In this document: positions 54,439-62,845 of the stretch, one piece after another
Numbering within the stretch: position 1 is the stretch's first letter
Layout: each line of letters opens with the position of its first letter
Assembly (NCBI GenBank): GCA_025458165.1
Contig: JALOTB010000001.1
Span: forward strand, 42,254-106,253
Direction of reading: 5' to 3'
DNA: 64,000 nt
Source: Chromatiaceae bacterium
GTDB lineage: Bacteria > Pseudomonadota > Gammaproteobacteria > Chromatiales > Chromatiaceae
Position numbers and translations under genes: made by a program
Notes under the pieces: generated by a model
Seen by the model: only the letters and a program-made list of their open reading frames with translations
Told to the model about the DNA's origin: nothing
The model's database searches: none

Positions 54439-56783
54439 GCCTCGGAGTCCGAGGGTGCGCCCAGCCGGCCGTTGCGCGCCCAGGCGCGCAGACCCGCGAC
54501 GACGAGGAGCAGGGCGAGCGACAGGCCGATGATCCAGGCCGCCGAGCTCACCGGATGGCGCTCAAAGGTGGCCGTCTGGTAGAACAGGCTCGCGGTCACA
54601 TAGGCGACCCCGGTGCTCCAGGCGGCGACGAAGGCCGCCCAGGCCGGCCCGGTCTCGCGCACGATGGCGCCGATGGTCGCGGCGCAGGGGAAGTACAGCA
54701 GCACGAAGAGCAGGTACGCAAAGGCCCCCACGCGCCCGTCGAAGCGTGCCTCCATAGCGCCGAAGGTCCCGCTCGCGACGCCCTCCGCCTCGGCCCCGCG
54801 TAGCGGGTCGTCGAGGTCGCTGAATCCGAGCGGGTCGAGCAGCCGATTCGCGACCTGCGACAGGTTGGCCGGCACTGTCGCGGCCGCCGCGCGCAGGGCG
54901 GCGCCGAGCTCGAACGGCGCCTCCTCGGCCTCGCCAAGCTCCGCCCCCGCGAGCCGGCCGTAGAGGGTATCCAGGGTGCCGACGATCACCTCCTTGGCGA
55001 GGATGCCGGAGAACACCCCGAGCACCGCCGGCCAGTTGTCCTCGCGGATGCCCATGGGCTCGAACACCGGCGTCGCCGCCCGGCTCACCGCGGCGAGGAT
55101 CGAGGCGTCGGGCTCGGCGCGCCCCAGGCTGCCGTCGCTGCCGATCGAGCCCAGCAGGTTGAGCGCCAGCACCATGAGCACGATCACCCGCCCCGCCTCG
55201 CGCAGGAACAGCCGCACCCGGTCCCAGGTGCGCAGCGCCAGGCCCTTGAGCGTCGGCAGATGATAAGGCGGTAGCTCCATCATGAACCCGCTGCTTTCCC
55301 CGGGAAGCAGGGTGCGCTTCATCACCAGCCCGGTGAGCACGGCAACGACGATCCCGGTGAGATAGAGCGCGAAGACCACGCTCGGTCCGTCCTGCGGGAA
55401 GAAGGCGGCGGCGAAGAGCACGTACACCGGCAGCCTCGCCCCGCAGGACATGAAGGGATTCATCAGGATGGTGAGCCGTCGCTCGCGCTCGTTCTCCAGG
55501 GTGCGGGTCGCCATCACCGCCGGGACGTTGCAGCCGAAGCCCACGATCAGGGGGACGAAGGCCTTCCCCGGCAGGCCGATGGAGCGCATGAAGCGGTCCA
55601 TGACGAAGGCGGCCCGCGCCATGTAGCCAGAGTCCTCCACCGCCGAAAGGAAGAGGTACAGGCTGGCGATGATGGGGATGAAGGTGGCGACCACCCGTAG
55701 CCCGCCGCCCACACCGTCGGCGAGGACCAATGAGAGCCAGTCCGGCGCCCCGGCCCCGGCGAGCAGCCCGGCGACCCCGTCGACGAATAAGGCCCCGGCC
55801 ACGCCCTCGAAGAAGTCAATGAAGGCCCCGCCAAAGCTGATGGTGAACACGAACATCAGGTACATCACCGCCAAGAACAGCGGGATGCCCCAGACGCGTG
55901 AAAGGACGAGCCGATCGATACGATCGCTCAGGGTGCGCCCGGCGCGGCCGCGCTCCTGGAGGACCTGGCGGGCGAGCGCATGGGCGTGGCCGAAGCGGGT
56001 GTCGGCCATGTGGATGTCGCTCTCGTCCCCCGACCGATCCTCGATCACCCGGCGCCACTCAGCGGCCCGCTCGCGGGTCGCCGGGTCCACGAGCTCCAGG
56101 GTGCGACGGTCGCCCTCGAGCAGCTTGAGGGCGAGCCAGCGCGTATTGGCCTGCTGGGCGTGCGGCGCAAGGAGTGGCGCGAGTGCGGTCGCCGCCTGCT
56201 CGACGCACTCGTCGTGGGCGAGGGTGAAGCCCCCCTGCTGGCGGCGGTCGGCGACGCTGAGCATGCGCGCCTTGAGCTCGGTGAGGCCCTCGCCGGTCAC
56301 CGCGACCAGCGGCACCACGGGGCAGCCGATCTCGCGTGCCAGGAGCTCGGTGTCGACCCCGATGCCGCGCTTGCGGGCCACGTCCACCATGTTGAGCGCG
56401 AGGATCAGCGGCACGCCCATCTCCAGGAGCTGCACGGTCAGATAGAGGTTGCGCTCCAGGTTGGCGGCATCGGTGACGTTGACGATCAGATCCGCCTCGC
56501 GCGAGAGCAGGTAGTCGCGCGTCACCCGCTCGTCCAGGGACCCGGCGTCGAGTGAATAGATCCCCGGCAGGTCGATGACGCGGATGTCGCGTCCGTCGAG
56601 GATCAAACGCCCCTCCTTGCGCTCGACTGTGACCCCCGGCCAGTTGCCGGTCTTCTGGCGGATGCCGGTGAGGGCATTGAAGAGGGCGGACTTGCCGCAG
56701 TTGGGGTTGCCGGCAAGGGCGATGGTCAGGGCACCGGGGCCCGCCTCGGGGAGTGGGCGGCCGGTTCGCTCGCGACTGGGCAT
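54435..56783 (-). CDS. feoB: Ferrous iron transport protein B
   Basis: A 782-residue GTP-dependent ferrous iron permease. The G domain has G1 GNPNCGKS at 25-32, G2 GVTVE, G3 DLPGIYSL and G4 NMVD, followed by a GDI-like helical region (160-270) and two GATE units with Nramp-like cysteines (GFGCNVPAVMATRTLENERE; MNPFMSCGARLPVYVLFAAAF) across about ten helices. The last domain contains FPCAATIGAIVRETG. feoA lies 113 bases upstream and feoC overlaps the stop. Confidence 0.97.
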   Translation of the reverse strand: MPSRERTGRPLPEAGPGALTIALAGNPNCGKSALFNALTGIRQKTGNWPGVTVERKEGRLILDGRDIRVIDLPGIYSLDAGSLDERVTRDYLLSREADLIVNVTDAANLERNLYLTVQLLEMGVPLILALNMVDVARKRGIGVDTELLAREIGCPVVPLVAVTGEGLTELKARMLSVADRRQQGGFTLAHDECVEQAATALAPLLAPHAQQANTRWLALKLLEGDRRTLELVDPATRERAAEWRRVIEDRSGDESDIHMADTRFGHAHALARQVLQERGRAGRTLSDRIDRLVLSRVWGIPLFLAVMYLMFVFTISFGGAFIDFFEGVAGALFVDGVAGLLAGAGAPDWLSLVLADGVGGGLRVVATFIPIIASLYLFLSAVEDSGYMARAAFVMDRFMRSIGLPGKAFVPLIVGFGCNVPAVMATRTLENERERRLTILMNPFMSCGARLPVYVLFAAAFFPQDGPSVVFALYLTGIVVAVLTGLVMKRTLLPGESSGFMMELPPYHLPTLKGLALRTWDRVRLFLREAGRVIVLMVLALNLLGSIGSDGSLGRAEPDASILAAVSRAATPVFEPMGIREDNWPAVLGVFSGILAKEVIVGTLDTLYGRLAGAELGEAEEAPFELGAALRAAAATVPANLSQVANRLLDPLGFSDLDDPLRGAEAEGVASGTFGAMEARFDGRVGAFAYLLFVLLYFPCAATIGAIVRETGPAWAAFVAAWSTGVAYVTASLFYQTATFERHPVSSAAWIIGLSLALLLVVAGLRAWARNGRLGAPSDSEA

Positions 56784-56896
56784 TGTGAGTTGAGTATCCG
56801 GATCGGCAGCGGCAGGCGCCCCTGCACACTATCGGTTACAGCATAGGACGGTGGCGCGCCCGGGAAAACCGTCGCGAGGTGCCGGCGCCAGGTCCT

Positions 56897-57163
56897 CTAG
56901 GTCTGCGGGGCCTGCTCGTCGGGCAGGGGCTCGACCCACAGCTTGTCGACGACACCGCCGCCCAGCGCCACCCGCGCCTCGCCGCTGGAGACGACCAGCC
57001 CGCCGCCGCGGTGGTGCAGCACCCGCACCTCGCTGCCAACCCTCAGCCCGAGCCCGAGCAATCGGCGCGCGAGCTCGCGCCCGCCCCGGATCTGGGTGAT
57101 GCGCGCCGCCGCCCCCACCGGCAGATCGGCCATGGGAATCGGCTGGGGTTTGGCGTCGGCCAT
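56897..57163 (-). CDS. feoA: Ferrous iron transport protein A
   Basis: An 88-residue SH3-like protein (LPVGAAARITQIRGGRELARRL, LGLGLRVGSEVRVLHHRGG) that is thought to interact with FeoB in the cytoplasm. ATG 57163 is chosen; the frame continues to 57241 through sequence that looks like promoter. It heads the feoA-feoB-feoC-phoU series. Confidence 0.92.
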   Translation of the reverse strand: MADAKPQPIPMADLPVGAAARITQIRGGRELARRLLGLGLRVGSEVRVLHHRGGGLVVSSGEARVALGGGVVDKLWVEPLPDEQAPQT

Positions 57164-57175
57164 GCAATTGCCGGT

Positions 57176-57194
57176 GGAAACGGGAACGATTCTC
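57176..57194 (-). promoter_or_regulatory. Degenerate Fur-box-like sequence before feoA
   Basis: On the minus strand GAGAATCGTTCCCGTTTCC lies 13 bases before the feoA ATG. It resembles the GAGAATGATTCTCATTTC type of Fur site with about four mismatches. The location fits iron repression of feoABC, but the match is weak. Confidence 0.35.
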
Positions 57195-57266
57195 GTCTCA
57201 AGTCTAACCCATGTCGCCCGCCGCGGAGCGCTGCTCGCCAACCCGCCTGCGCGCCGTGGGCAGGGG

Positions 57267-59315
57267 TCAGACCAGGTCGAAGCGATCGAACAGCATGCTG
57301 AATTGGCCCCGCCCTTGCGTCTGGCTGCGCAGATCGGTCGTGTAGCCGAGGAGCTGCTCCAGCGGGACCTCGCAGGCGATGGTCACGGTCCCTGCCTCGC
57401 GTACGGTGTCGTGGATCGCCGCCCGGCGGGCCTGAAGATCGCCGAGCACGGTGCCGAGGTTGTCCTCCGGCACCACCACCTCCACCGCCATCACGGGGCG
57501 CAGCAGGGCGGGTGTGGCCGCCTGAAGTGCCCGGCCGGTGGCCCGCGCCGCCGCCGCCGAGAGGGCGTCGAGCGTCGATGCCTGACCGAAGAGCTCGACC
57601 TCGATCAGGCTCGCGTCGACATCTTCGACCGTCGAGCCCTGCAGGGGGCCGGACTCCATGGCCATCCGCATCCCCGACTCCAGCGCGCGGGTCTGCTCGG
57701 GGCTGAGGACGGCGCCCTCGGGCAGCACCCGCACAGCGCTGCGCAGGCGCACACCGGTGCCGCGGGGTAGCGGGGTGACCGCGACCCGGGCGCGTGCGGT
57801 GCGCTCGGGGATCTTCTGCTCGGGGATCGGGGGCGGGGCGTAGAGGGCCTCGCCGACGGCTGGCGAGCGGATGGTCTCGCGGACCGCGACCGCCGGACGC
57901 CCGGCACGGACCGCGAGACCGAACTCGCGTTCCAGGCGCTCACGCACGATCTGCAGGTGCAGCTCGCCCATGCCGCGGAGCAGGCGCTGGCCGGTCTCTG
58001 CGTCCTCCTCCACGCGCAGGGTCGGGTCCTCCTCCTGGACCTTCCCAAGGGCCTCCACCAGCTTCTCCTCGTCGCCGCTCGCCACGGGCTCGATCGCGAG
58101 GCTCAGAACCGGCCGGCGCGTCTCGATGCGCTCTAGGCTAAGCACATGTCCGGGCTGGCACAGGGTGTCGCCCGTGCTCGCGTGGCGCAGACCGGCCAGG
58201 AGGACGATCTGGCCCGGTCCGGCCTCCTCAAGCTTGGTCTTGCGCCCGGCATCGACGTCGAAGAGACGCGCCGCGTGCTCCTTGAGGGTGCGTCCGTCGC
58301 TGGTCAGAAACTCGACCGTGTCGCCCGGCCGCAAGCGGCCACGGTAGAGGCGGGCGAAGACGTGTCGTCGCCCCTCCCACATCTGCACCTTGAACACCAG
58401 GGCGGCGAGCGGCCCCTTGGCCTCCATGGCCACCTCCTCGGTCGTCCCGTTGGGACGCATGGCGGTCGCCGGCGGCCGGTCAAGGGGGGCGGGCAGGAGC
58501 TCGACGACGGCATCGAGCAAGGGCTGCACCCCCTGGTTACGCAGCGCGCTGCCGCCGAAGCACGGGAAGAAGGCGCCGGACAGGGTGCCCCGGCGCAGCG
58601 CTGCCCAGAGCTCTGCGGGCTCCGGGTCCTCGCCCGCGAGGACGCGATCGGCCAGGCCGTCCTCGGCCTCGGCGGCGGCGAGCAGCAGGGCCTCGCGGTA
58701 GCCGGCCATGCGCGCCCACAGGGACGCGGGGCAGGGCTCGGCGATCACCTCTCGTCCCTGATCGCCGGTGAACCTGAGTCGGGTTCCGTGGATCAAATGG
58801 ACGACTGCCTGCTCCTCCGGGAGCGGTACGACGATCGGTACAGGCTCGGCGCCGAGGCGTTTGCGGATGCTCTCCAAGGCGCGCCGGAAGTCCGCCCCTG
58901 GGCGATCCATCTTGTTGACGAAGAAGAGCACCGGGAGCTGGAAGCGTGAGCGTTGGCGCCAGACGGTCTCGGTCTGCGGCTCGACCCCGCGCACCCCGTC
59001 GAGCACCAGTATGGCCCCATCGAGCACACGCATGGAGCGCTCGACCTCGATGGTGAAGTCGACGTGCCCCGGGGTGTCAACGATCTGTAGCAGGTGGTCG
59101 CGCCAGGGGGCGCGAGTCACTGCGGAGGTGATGGTGATGCCGTGGCTCTGCTCCTCGGCCAGGTAGTCCATGTGCGCGGCGCCGTCGTGGACCTCCCCGA
59201 TCTTGTGGGAGGCGCCGGTATAGTAGAGGATGCGCTCGGTCAGGGTGGTCTTGCCCGCGTCCACGTGGGCGGCCACGCCGATATTGCGCACGTGCGACAG
59301 CGAAGACTTGCTCAT
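57267..59315 (-). CDS. Elongation factor G paralogue (EF-G2-like)
   Basis: A 682-residue translational GTPase with all five EF-G domains: G1 AHVDAGKTT at 16-24, switch I GITITSAVT near 60, G3 DTPGHVD near 79, G4 NKMD near 133, domain II (LVFKVQMWEGRRHVFARLYRG), domain III (GMGELHLQIVRERLEREFG), domain IV and V (MAVEVVVPEDNLGTVLGDL). It is shorter and more divergent than the main EF-G (about 700), with His for Arg before GITIT and an odd domain IV segment. str-operon neighbours (rpsL, rpsG, tuf) are absent, so this is probably a second EF-G. Some such paralogues only recycle ribosomes or function under stress; which applies here is unknown. Confidence 0.88.
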   Translation of the reverse strand: MSKSSLSHVRNIGVAAHVDAGKTTLTERILYYTGASHKIGEVHDGAAHMDYLAEEQSHGITITSAVTRAPWRDHLLQIVDTPGHVDFTIEVERSMRVLDGAILVLDGVRGVEPQTETVWRQRSRFQLPVLFFVNKMDRPGADFRRALESIRKRLGAEPVPIVVPLPEEQAVVHLIHGTRLRFTGDQGREVIAEPCPASLWARMAGYREALLLAAAEAEDGLADRVLAGEDPEPAELWAALRRGTLSGAFFPCFGGSALRNQGVQPLLDAVVELLPAPLDRPPATAMRPNGTTEEVAMEAKGPLAALVFKVQMWEGRRHVFARLYRGRLRPGDTVEFLTSDGRTLKEHAARLFDVDAGRKTKLEEAGPGQIVLLAGLRHASTGDTLCQPGHVLSLERIETRRPVLSLAIEPVASGDEEKLVEALGKVQEEDPTLRVEEDAETGQRLLRGMGELHLQIVRERLEREFGLAVRAGRPAVAVRETIRSPAVGEALYAPPPIPEQKIPERTARARVAVTPLPRGTGVRLRSAVRVLPEGAVLSPEQTRALESGMRMAMESGPLQGSTVEDVDASLIEVELFGQASTLDALSAAAARATGRALQAATPALLRPVMAVEVVVPEDNLGTVLGDLQARRAAIHDTVREAGTVTIACEVPLEQLLGYTTDLRSQTQGRGQFSMLFDRFDLV

Positions 59316-59336
59316 TGATTGGGGAATTGAACGACT

Positions 59337-60293
59337 ATGAAACGAGGTACATGGGCGCCGGCGAGCATGGGCTCGGCGCTGCTCGCGACGGGGCTGCTGG
59401 TCGGGGTGACCCTAACGATCCCCGCGGCCGCCGAGACCTACCGCATGAGGGGGTCGGATGACGTCATCGGCCAAGCATTCTATGTAAAGACCCGGGCGCA
59501 AGACACCCTACTCGATATCGGCCGCCATAACGGGCTCGGCTACGACGAGATGCGCGCGGCCAATCCCAAGGTCGACATGTGGGTGCCGGGTGACGGTGCC
59601 GACGTCCTCCTGCCGACCCGCTTCGTCCTGCCCGACGCCCCGCGCGATGGGATCGTGCTCAACCTGGCGGAGAAGCGGCTCTACTACTTTGCGGGGGGTG
59701 GTGATGTGATCACTCACGCCATCAGCATCGGGCGCGAGGGGTTGAGCACCCCGCTCGGCAGCTTCCGCATCGTGCGCAAGGACAAGAGCCCGACCTGGAC
59801 GCCGACGCCCCAGACCCACGCCGATCGCGCGAAGGAAGGCCGTCCACCGCTACCTGCGGTGGTGCCGCCGGGGCCGGACAATCCCCTTGGCGACTTTGCG
59901 ATGCGCCTGAGCGTCCCCGGCTACCTGATCCACGGCACCAACAAGCCCTGGGGGCTCGGTATGGAGGTGAGCCGAGGCTGTATTCGTATGTATCCGGAGG
60001 ACATCGAACGGCTGTTCCCGCAGGTGCCGGTCAACACCCCGGTGCACATCGTCGACCAGCCCTACAAGGTAGGCTGGAGCGGTGACGATCTCTATCTAGA
60101 GGTGCACCTCAAGGAAGGTCAGGAGGCCAAGCCCCTGGATCAGGTCATCCCACCGAAGATCGCGGAGACCCCGGGGGTCAGCGTGGATTGGGAAGAGGTG
60201 CAGCGGGCGGTCGCAGAGAACACCGGCCTCCCACGGCTGGTGGGAGGCCGGCAGAAGTCAGCCCAAGGGCTTTATTTGGACATGATCTTCTGA
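59337..60293 (+). CDS. L,D-transpeptidase (YkuD/ErfK family)
   Basis: A 318-residue periplasmic enzyme. Signal peptide (LLATGLLVGVTLTIPAAA), a LysM-like segment (QDTLLDIGRHNGLGYDEMRAANP), then the YkuD domain (about 100-240) with HGTNKPWG near 198 and the catalytic cysteine in SRGCIRMYPEDI near 211. It resembles the ErfK/YcfS/YbiS group, which attaches Braun lipoprotein to peptidoglycan. The 3' end overlaps, tail to tail, an Lpp-type lipoprotein gene that could be its substrate. The start lies only 21 bases from the divergent EF-G gene. Confidence 0.93.
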   Translation: MKRGTWAPASMGSALLATGLLVGVTLTIPAAAETYRMRGSDDVIGQAFYVKTRAQDTLLDIGRHNGLGYDEMRAANPKVDMWVPGDGADVLLPTRFVLPDAPRDGIVLNLAEKRLYYFAGGGDVITHAISIGREGLSTPLGSFRIVRKDKSPTWTPTPQTHADRAKEGRPPLPAVVPPGPDNPLGDFAMRLSVPGYLIHGTNKPWGLGMEVSRGCIRMYPEDIERLFPQVPVNTPVHIVDQPYKVGWSGDDLYLEVHLKEGQEAKPLDQVIPPKIAETPGVSVDWEEVQRAVAENTGLPRLVGGRQKSAQGLYLDMIF

Positions 60294-60466
60294 TACATGC
60301 GATCGACGCGCGCGGTGTTGGCGTCACAGCAGGCCTGAGCGGCGTTGGCCTTGTCGAGCGCCTGCTGAGCGGTATCGCGAGCGACCTGGTCGGTACAGCC
60401 GCTGAGGAGCCCAAGGCTCAGGAGGGCGGCGGCGGACAGGGAAATGAGCTTAATCGAGCTGGACAT
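60272..60466 (-). CDS. Lpp/OprI-type alanine-zipper lipoprotein
   Basis: A 64-residue lipoprotein: signal ending LLSGC with Cys24 lipidated, followed by a 40-residue heptad helix (DTAQQALDKANAAQ, VDRMYQKIMSK) with the C-terminal lysine used in Lpp to bind peptidoglycan. It carries an adjacent Cys-Cys (AQACCDAN) that typical Lpp lacks. AAGGAG lies 10 bases upstream of the ATG. The last 22 bases overlap the convergent L,D-transpeptidase gene. Confidence 0.88.
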   Translation of the reverse strand: MSSSIKLISLSAAALLSLGLLSGCTDQVARDTAQQALDKANAAQACCDANTARVDRMYQKIMSK

Positions 60467-60753
60467 GTTTGAGTTCTCCTTCGAGTTGCAAAACGGCTAC
60501 GTACAGGAAGTGCCACCATCGGCAGGGCCCGCGGGACAGCCCCAACGTCGGACCCTGGTGCGGCCGCCCTGCGTCCTGGTCGGGTCACAGCACGGCCGCC
60601 GAATGTGTACCCCCCTCCTCAACCGGCCGTCGATGACGGCAGGCGGAGGAGCAGGGTGACACATGTGCCGTCAAGTTGCCACAGCCGAGGCTCGGGGGCA
60701 ACAGCTTTCCTCATTGCGCCCCGGCTTAGTGGTTCGGGCGAGGGGGGCTGATC

Positions 60754-61341
60754 TTGGTCGGCCGCCTTGATCCGGCGTACCCCGCGGGTGGCAGTGCTTT
60801 CCGCAGCGAAGGGTTTCTCGATCAGGTCGCCATCGCCCGTCGAGGCGGTGGGGAGCTCGCCCTAGCGGCCCTGCCGCCGTTTCTGCGAGCGTTGCTGGTC
60901 ACCGACGGAACAGTCACCAAGATCCTCGAGGCCTACTTCTGGGAGCCGGTCGAGGTCCTCACCCTGGGTCAGGACCTGGTCCCCGCCGATGGCCCGATCC
61001 CCTGGATCGACGTCACCGCGGGCGACTGGGTGCTGCAGCGCGAGGCGCGCCTGCTGGGCGCGCGCAGCGGCCGGGTCTACGCGAGCGCCTCGTCGGTGAT
61101 CCGCACCGAGCTGATCCCCGAGACCTTTCGCCAACGCCTGATCGACCGCGAGATCGGAATCGGTGTCCTGATTCGCGATAGCGGCTTGGAGAGCTACCGC
61201 GAGGTGCTGGAGATCGGGGCCGAGCCCCGCGATGCACGCGCAATGGGCGACGACGGGGTCTTCCGCACCTACCGTATCATCATCGGCCGTGCCCCGGTCA
61301 TTCTGATCACCGAGCGCTTCCCGCTCGCACCCTATCGCTAG
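60754..61341 (+). CDS. Chorismate pyruvate-lyase-like protein (DUF98/UbiC-related)
   Basis: A 195-residue protein with the pattern of the chorismate lyase fold: FLRALLVTDGTVTKILEAYF near 48-67, the conserved arginine in VLQREARLLGARSGRVYASASSVI near 100, and LIRDSGLESYREVLEI. Members cleave chorismate to 4-hydroxybenzoate and pyruvate, or bind similar ligands. It starts with TTG, GAGGGGGG lying seven bases upstream. The ubiA gene is not adjacent, so the ubiquinone role is not proven. Confidence 0.78.
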   Translation: MVGRLDPAYPAGGSAFRSEGFLDQVAIARRGGGELALAALPPFLRALLVTDGTVTKILEAYFWEPVEVLTLGQDLVPADGPIPWIDVTAGDWVLQREARLLGARSGRVYASASSVIRTELIPETFRQRLIDREIGIGVLIRDSGLESYREVLEIGAEPRDARAMGDDGVFRTYRIIIGRAPVILITERFPLAPYR

Positions 61342-61551
61342 GGCAAGCGCTGACGTAGTGGGCCCTGCCCACGCGCTACGGCCGGACCACCGCACTTTGG
61401 GGCGCCAGGGGCTGAACAATCATTGGGCCGGGACAGCGTGCGCTTGGGGATCGCTGCTGACACCGGGCGAGGATCGCCAGTCATCCGCGTCTCTAGGGAC
61501 CAAGGCGCTCTGTGCTAGAGTGCGCGCTCGGTCAGCGCGAGACCACCAGCC

Positions 61552-62649
61552 ATGAACTTCGTCGACCTGCAAGCCCAATACCGCCGTATCCAGAACGAGG
61601 TCCAGGCGCGCATCCAGGCCGTGCTGGAGCACGGCCGCTACATCATGGGGCCGGAGATCGTGGAGCTGGAGGAGCGGCTCGCGGCTATGGTCGGCGTCAG
61701 GCACGGGATTGCCGTCTCCTCAGGCACCGACGCCCTCCTGATCGCCATGATGGCGCTCGACATCGGCCCCGGCGACGAGGTGATCACCACCCCCTTCACC
61801 TTCATCGCCACCGGGGAGATGATCGCCCTGATTGGGGCCCGCCCGGTCTTCGTCGACGTCGACCCCAGGAGCTACAACCTCGACCCCTCGGGGATCGAGG
61901 CGGCGATCACCCCGCGCACCCGCGCGATCGTGCCGGTGAGCCTCTACGGTCAGTGCGCCGACCTCGACGCGATCAACGCGATCGCTGACCGCCATGGCCT
62001 CCCGGTGATCGAGGACGCCGCCCAGAGCCTGGGGGCGACCTACAAGGGGCGGCAGTCCTGCGGGCTCTCGACCATCGGGTGCACCAGCTTCTTCCCATCC
62101 AAGCCCCTGGGGGCCTACGGCGACGGCGGGGCCTGTTTTTGCAGTGATGACGCGCTCGCCGCACGGATGCGCCAGATCCGGGACCACGGCCAGGATCGCC
62201 GCTATCACCATATCCGGCTCGGCCTCAACGGCCGGCTCGATACCCTGCAGGCGGCGATCCTGCTGGCCAAGCTCCCGATCTTCCCGGACGAGGTCGAGGC
62301 GCGCGGCCGCCTTGGCGCCCGCTACAGCGAGCTTCTGGCCGGCGCCCCCTGCGTGACGCCCTACATCGAGCCGCACAACACCAGCGTCTATGCGCAGTAC
62401 ACCCTCCAGGTCCACGACCGCGACGCAGTCATCGCCCGCCTCGCCGAGCAGGGCATACCCACGGCCGTGCACTACCCGATCCCGCTGAACCATCAGCCGA
62501 TCTTCGCCGATCAGGGCCCACCCCCAGGTGCGCTGCCCCAGGCCGAGGCAGCGGCCGCGCGGGTGCTGAGCCTGCCCATGCACCCCTACCTCACTGAGGC
62601 CGATCAGCAGCGGGTCACGGACGCGGTGCGCGCGGCCCTCGCCGGCTGA
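61552..62649 (+). CDS. DegT/DnrJ/EryC1 family sugar aminotransferase
   Basis: A 365-residue PLP enzyme that aminates keto-sugar nucleotides. HGIAVSSGTDALLIAMMAL near 44-62 and DEVITTPFTFIATGEMI near 71 bind the cofactor; IEDAAQSLGATYKG near 152 and the Schiff-base lysine in SFFPSKPLGAYGDGG near 183 follow; HYPIPLNHQP near 305 is typical of WbpE/WlbC-like enzymes. It may act with the WbpM-like enzyme at 26374-28263 in making an amino sugar for surface polysaccharide, although the two are 33 kb apart. The start at ATG 61552 matches the family (MNFVDLQAQYRRI). Confidence 0.93.
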   Translation: MNFVDLQAQYRRIQNEVQARIQAVLEHGRYIMGPEIVELEERLAAMVGVRHGIAVSSGTDALLIAMMALDIGPGDEVITTPFTFIATGEMIALIGARPVFVDVDPRSYNLDPSGIEAAITPRTRAIVPVSLYGQCADLDAINAIADRHGLPVIEDAAQSLGATYKGRQSCGLSTIGCTSFFPSKPLGAYGDGGACFCSDDALAARMRQIRDHGQDRRYHHIRLGLNGRLDTLQAAILLAKLPIFPDEVEARGRLGARYSELLAGAPCVTPYIEPHNTSVYAQYTLQVHDRDAVIARLAEQGIPTAVHYPIPLNHQPIFADQGPPPGALPQAEAAAARVLSLPMHPYLTEADQQRVTDAVRAALAG

Positions 62650-62661
62650 GCCCGCTCGCCG

Positions 62662-62844
62662 ATGACCTGCTGGGCGCGCCACCTGTTTCTCGCCGTCGTC
62701 GCCGTCCTTGGCATCGGCCAGATGATCGCCGCCTGCGGGCAGAAGGGGGACCTCTATCTCCCCGAGTCCAAGCCGGCCGCCGCACCCGCGCCGCCGGCCC
62801 CCGCCGCGGACAGCGCGGCGGAGCCGGCGAAGCCGCAGGACTAA
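62662..62844 (+). CDS. lptM: LptM (YifL)-like small lipoprotein
   Basis: A 60-residue lipoprotein with the signature [11 protein letters not shown] right after the lipobox IAAC (Cys25). LptM assists disulfide maturation of the LptD translocon in E. coli. The position directly upstream of lysA is typical for Gram-negative genomes. The tail is Ala/Pro-rich. Confidence 0.88.
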   Translation: MTCWARHLFLAVVAVLGIGQMIAACGQKGDLYLPESKPAAAPAPPAPAADSAAEPAKPQD

Positions 62845-62845
62845 G

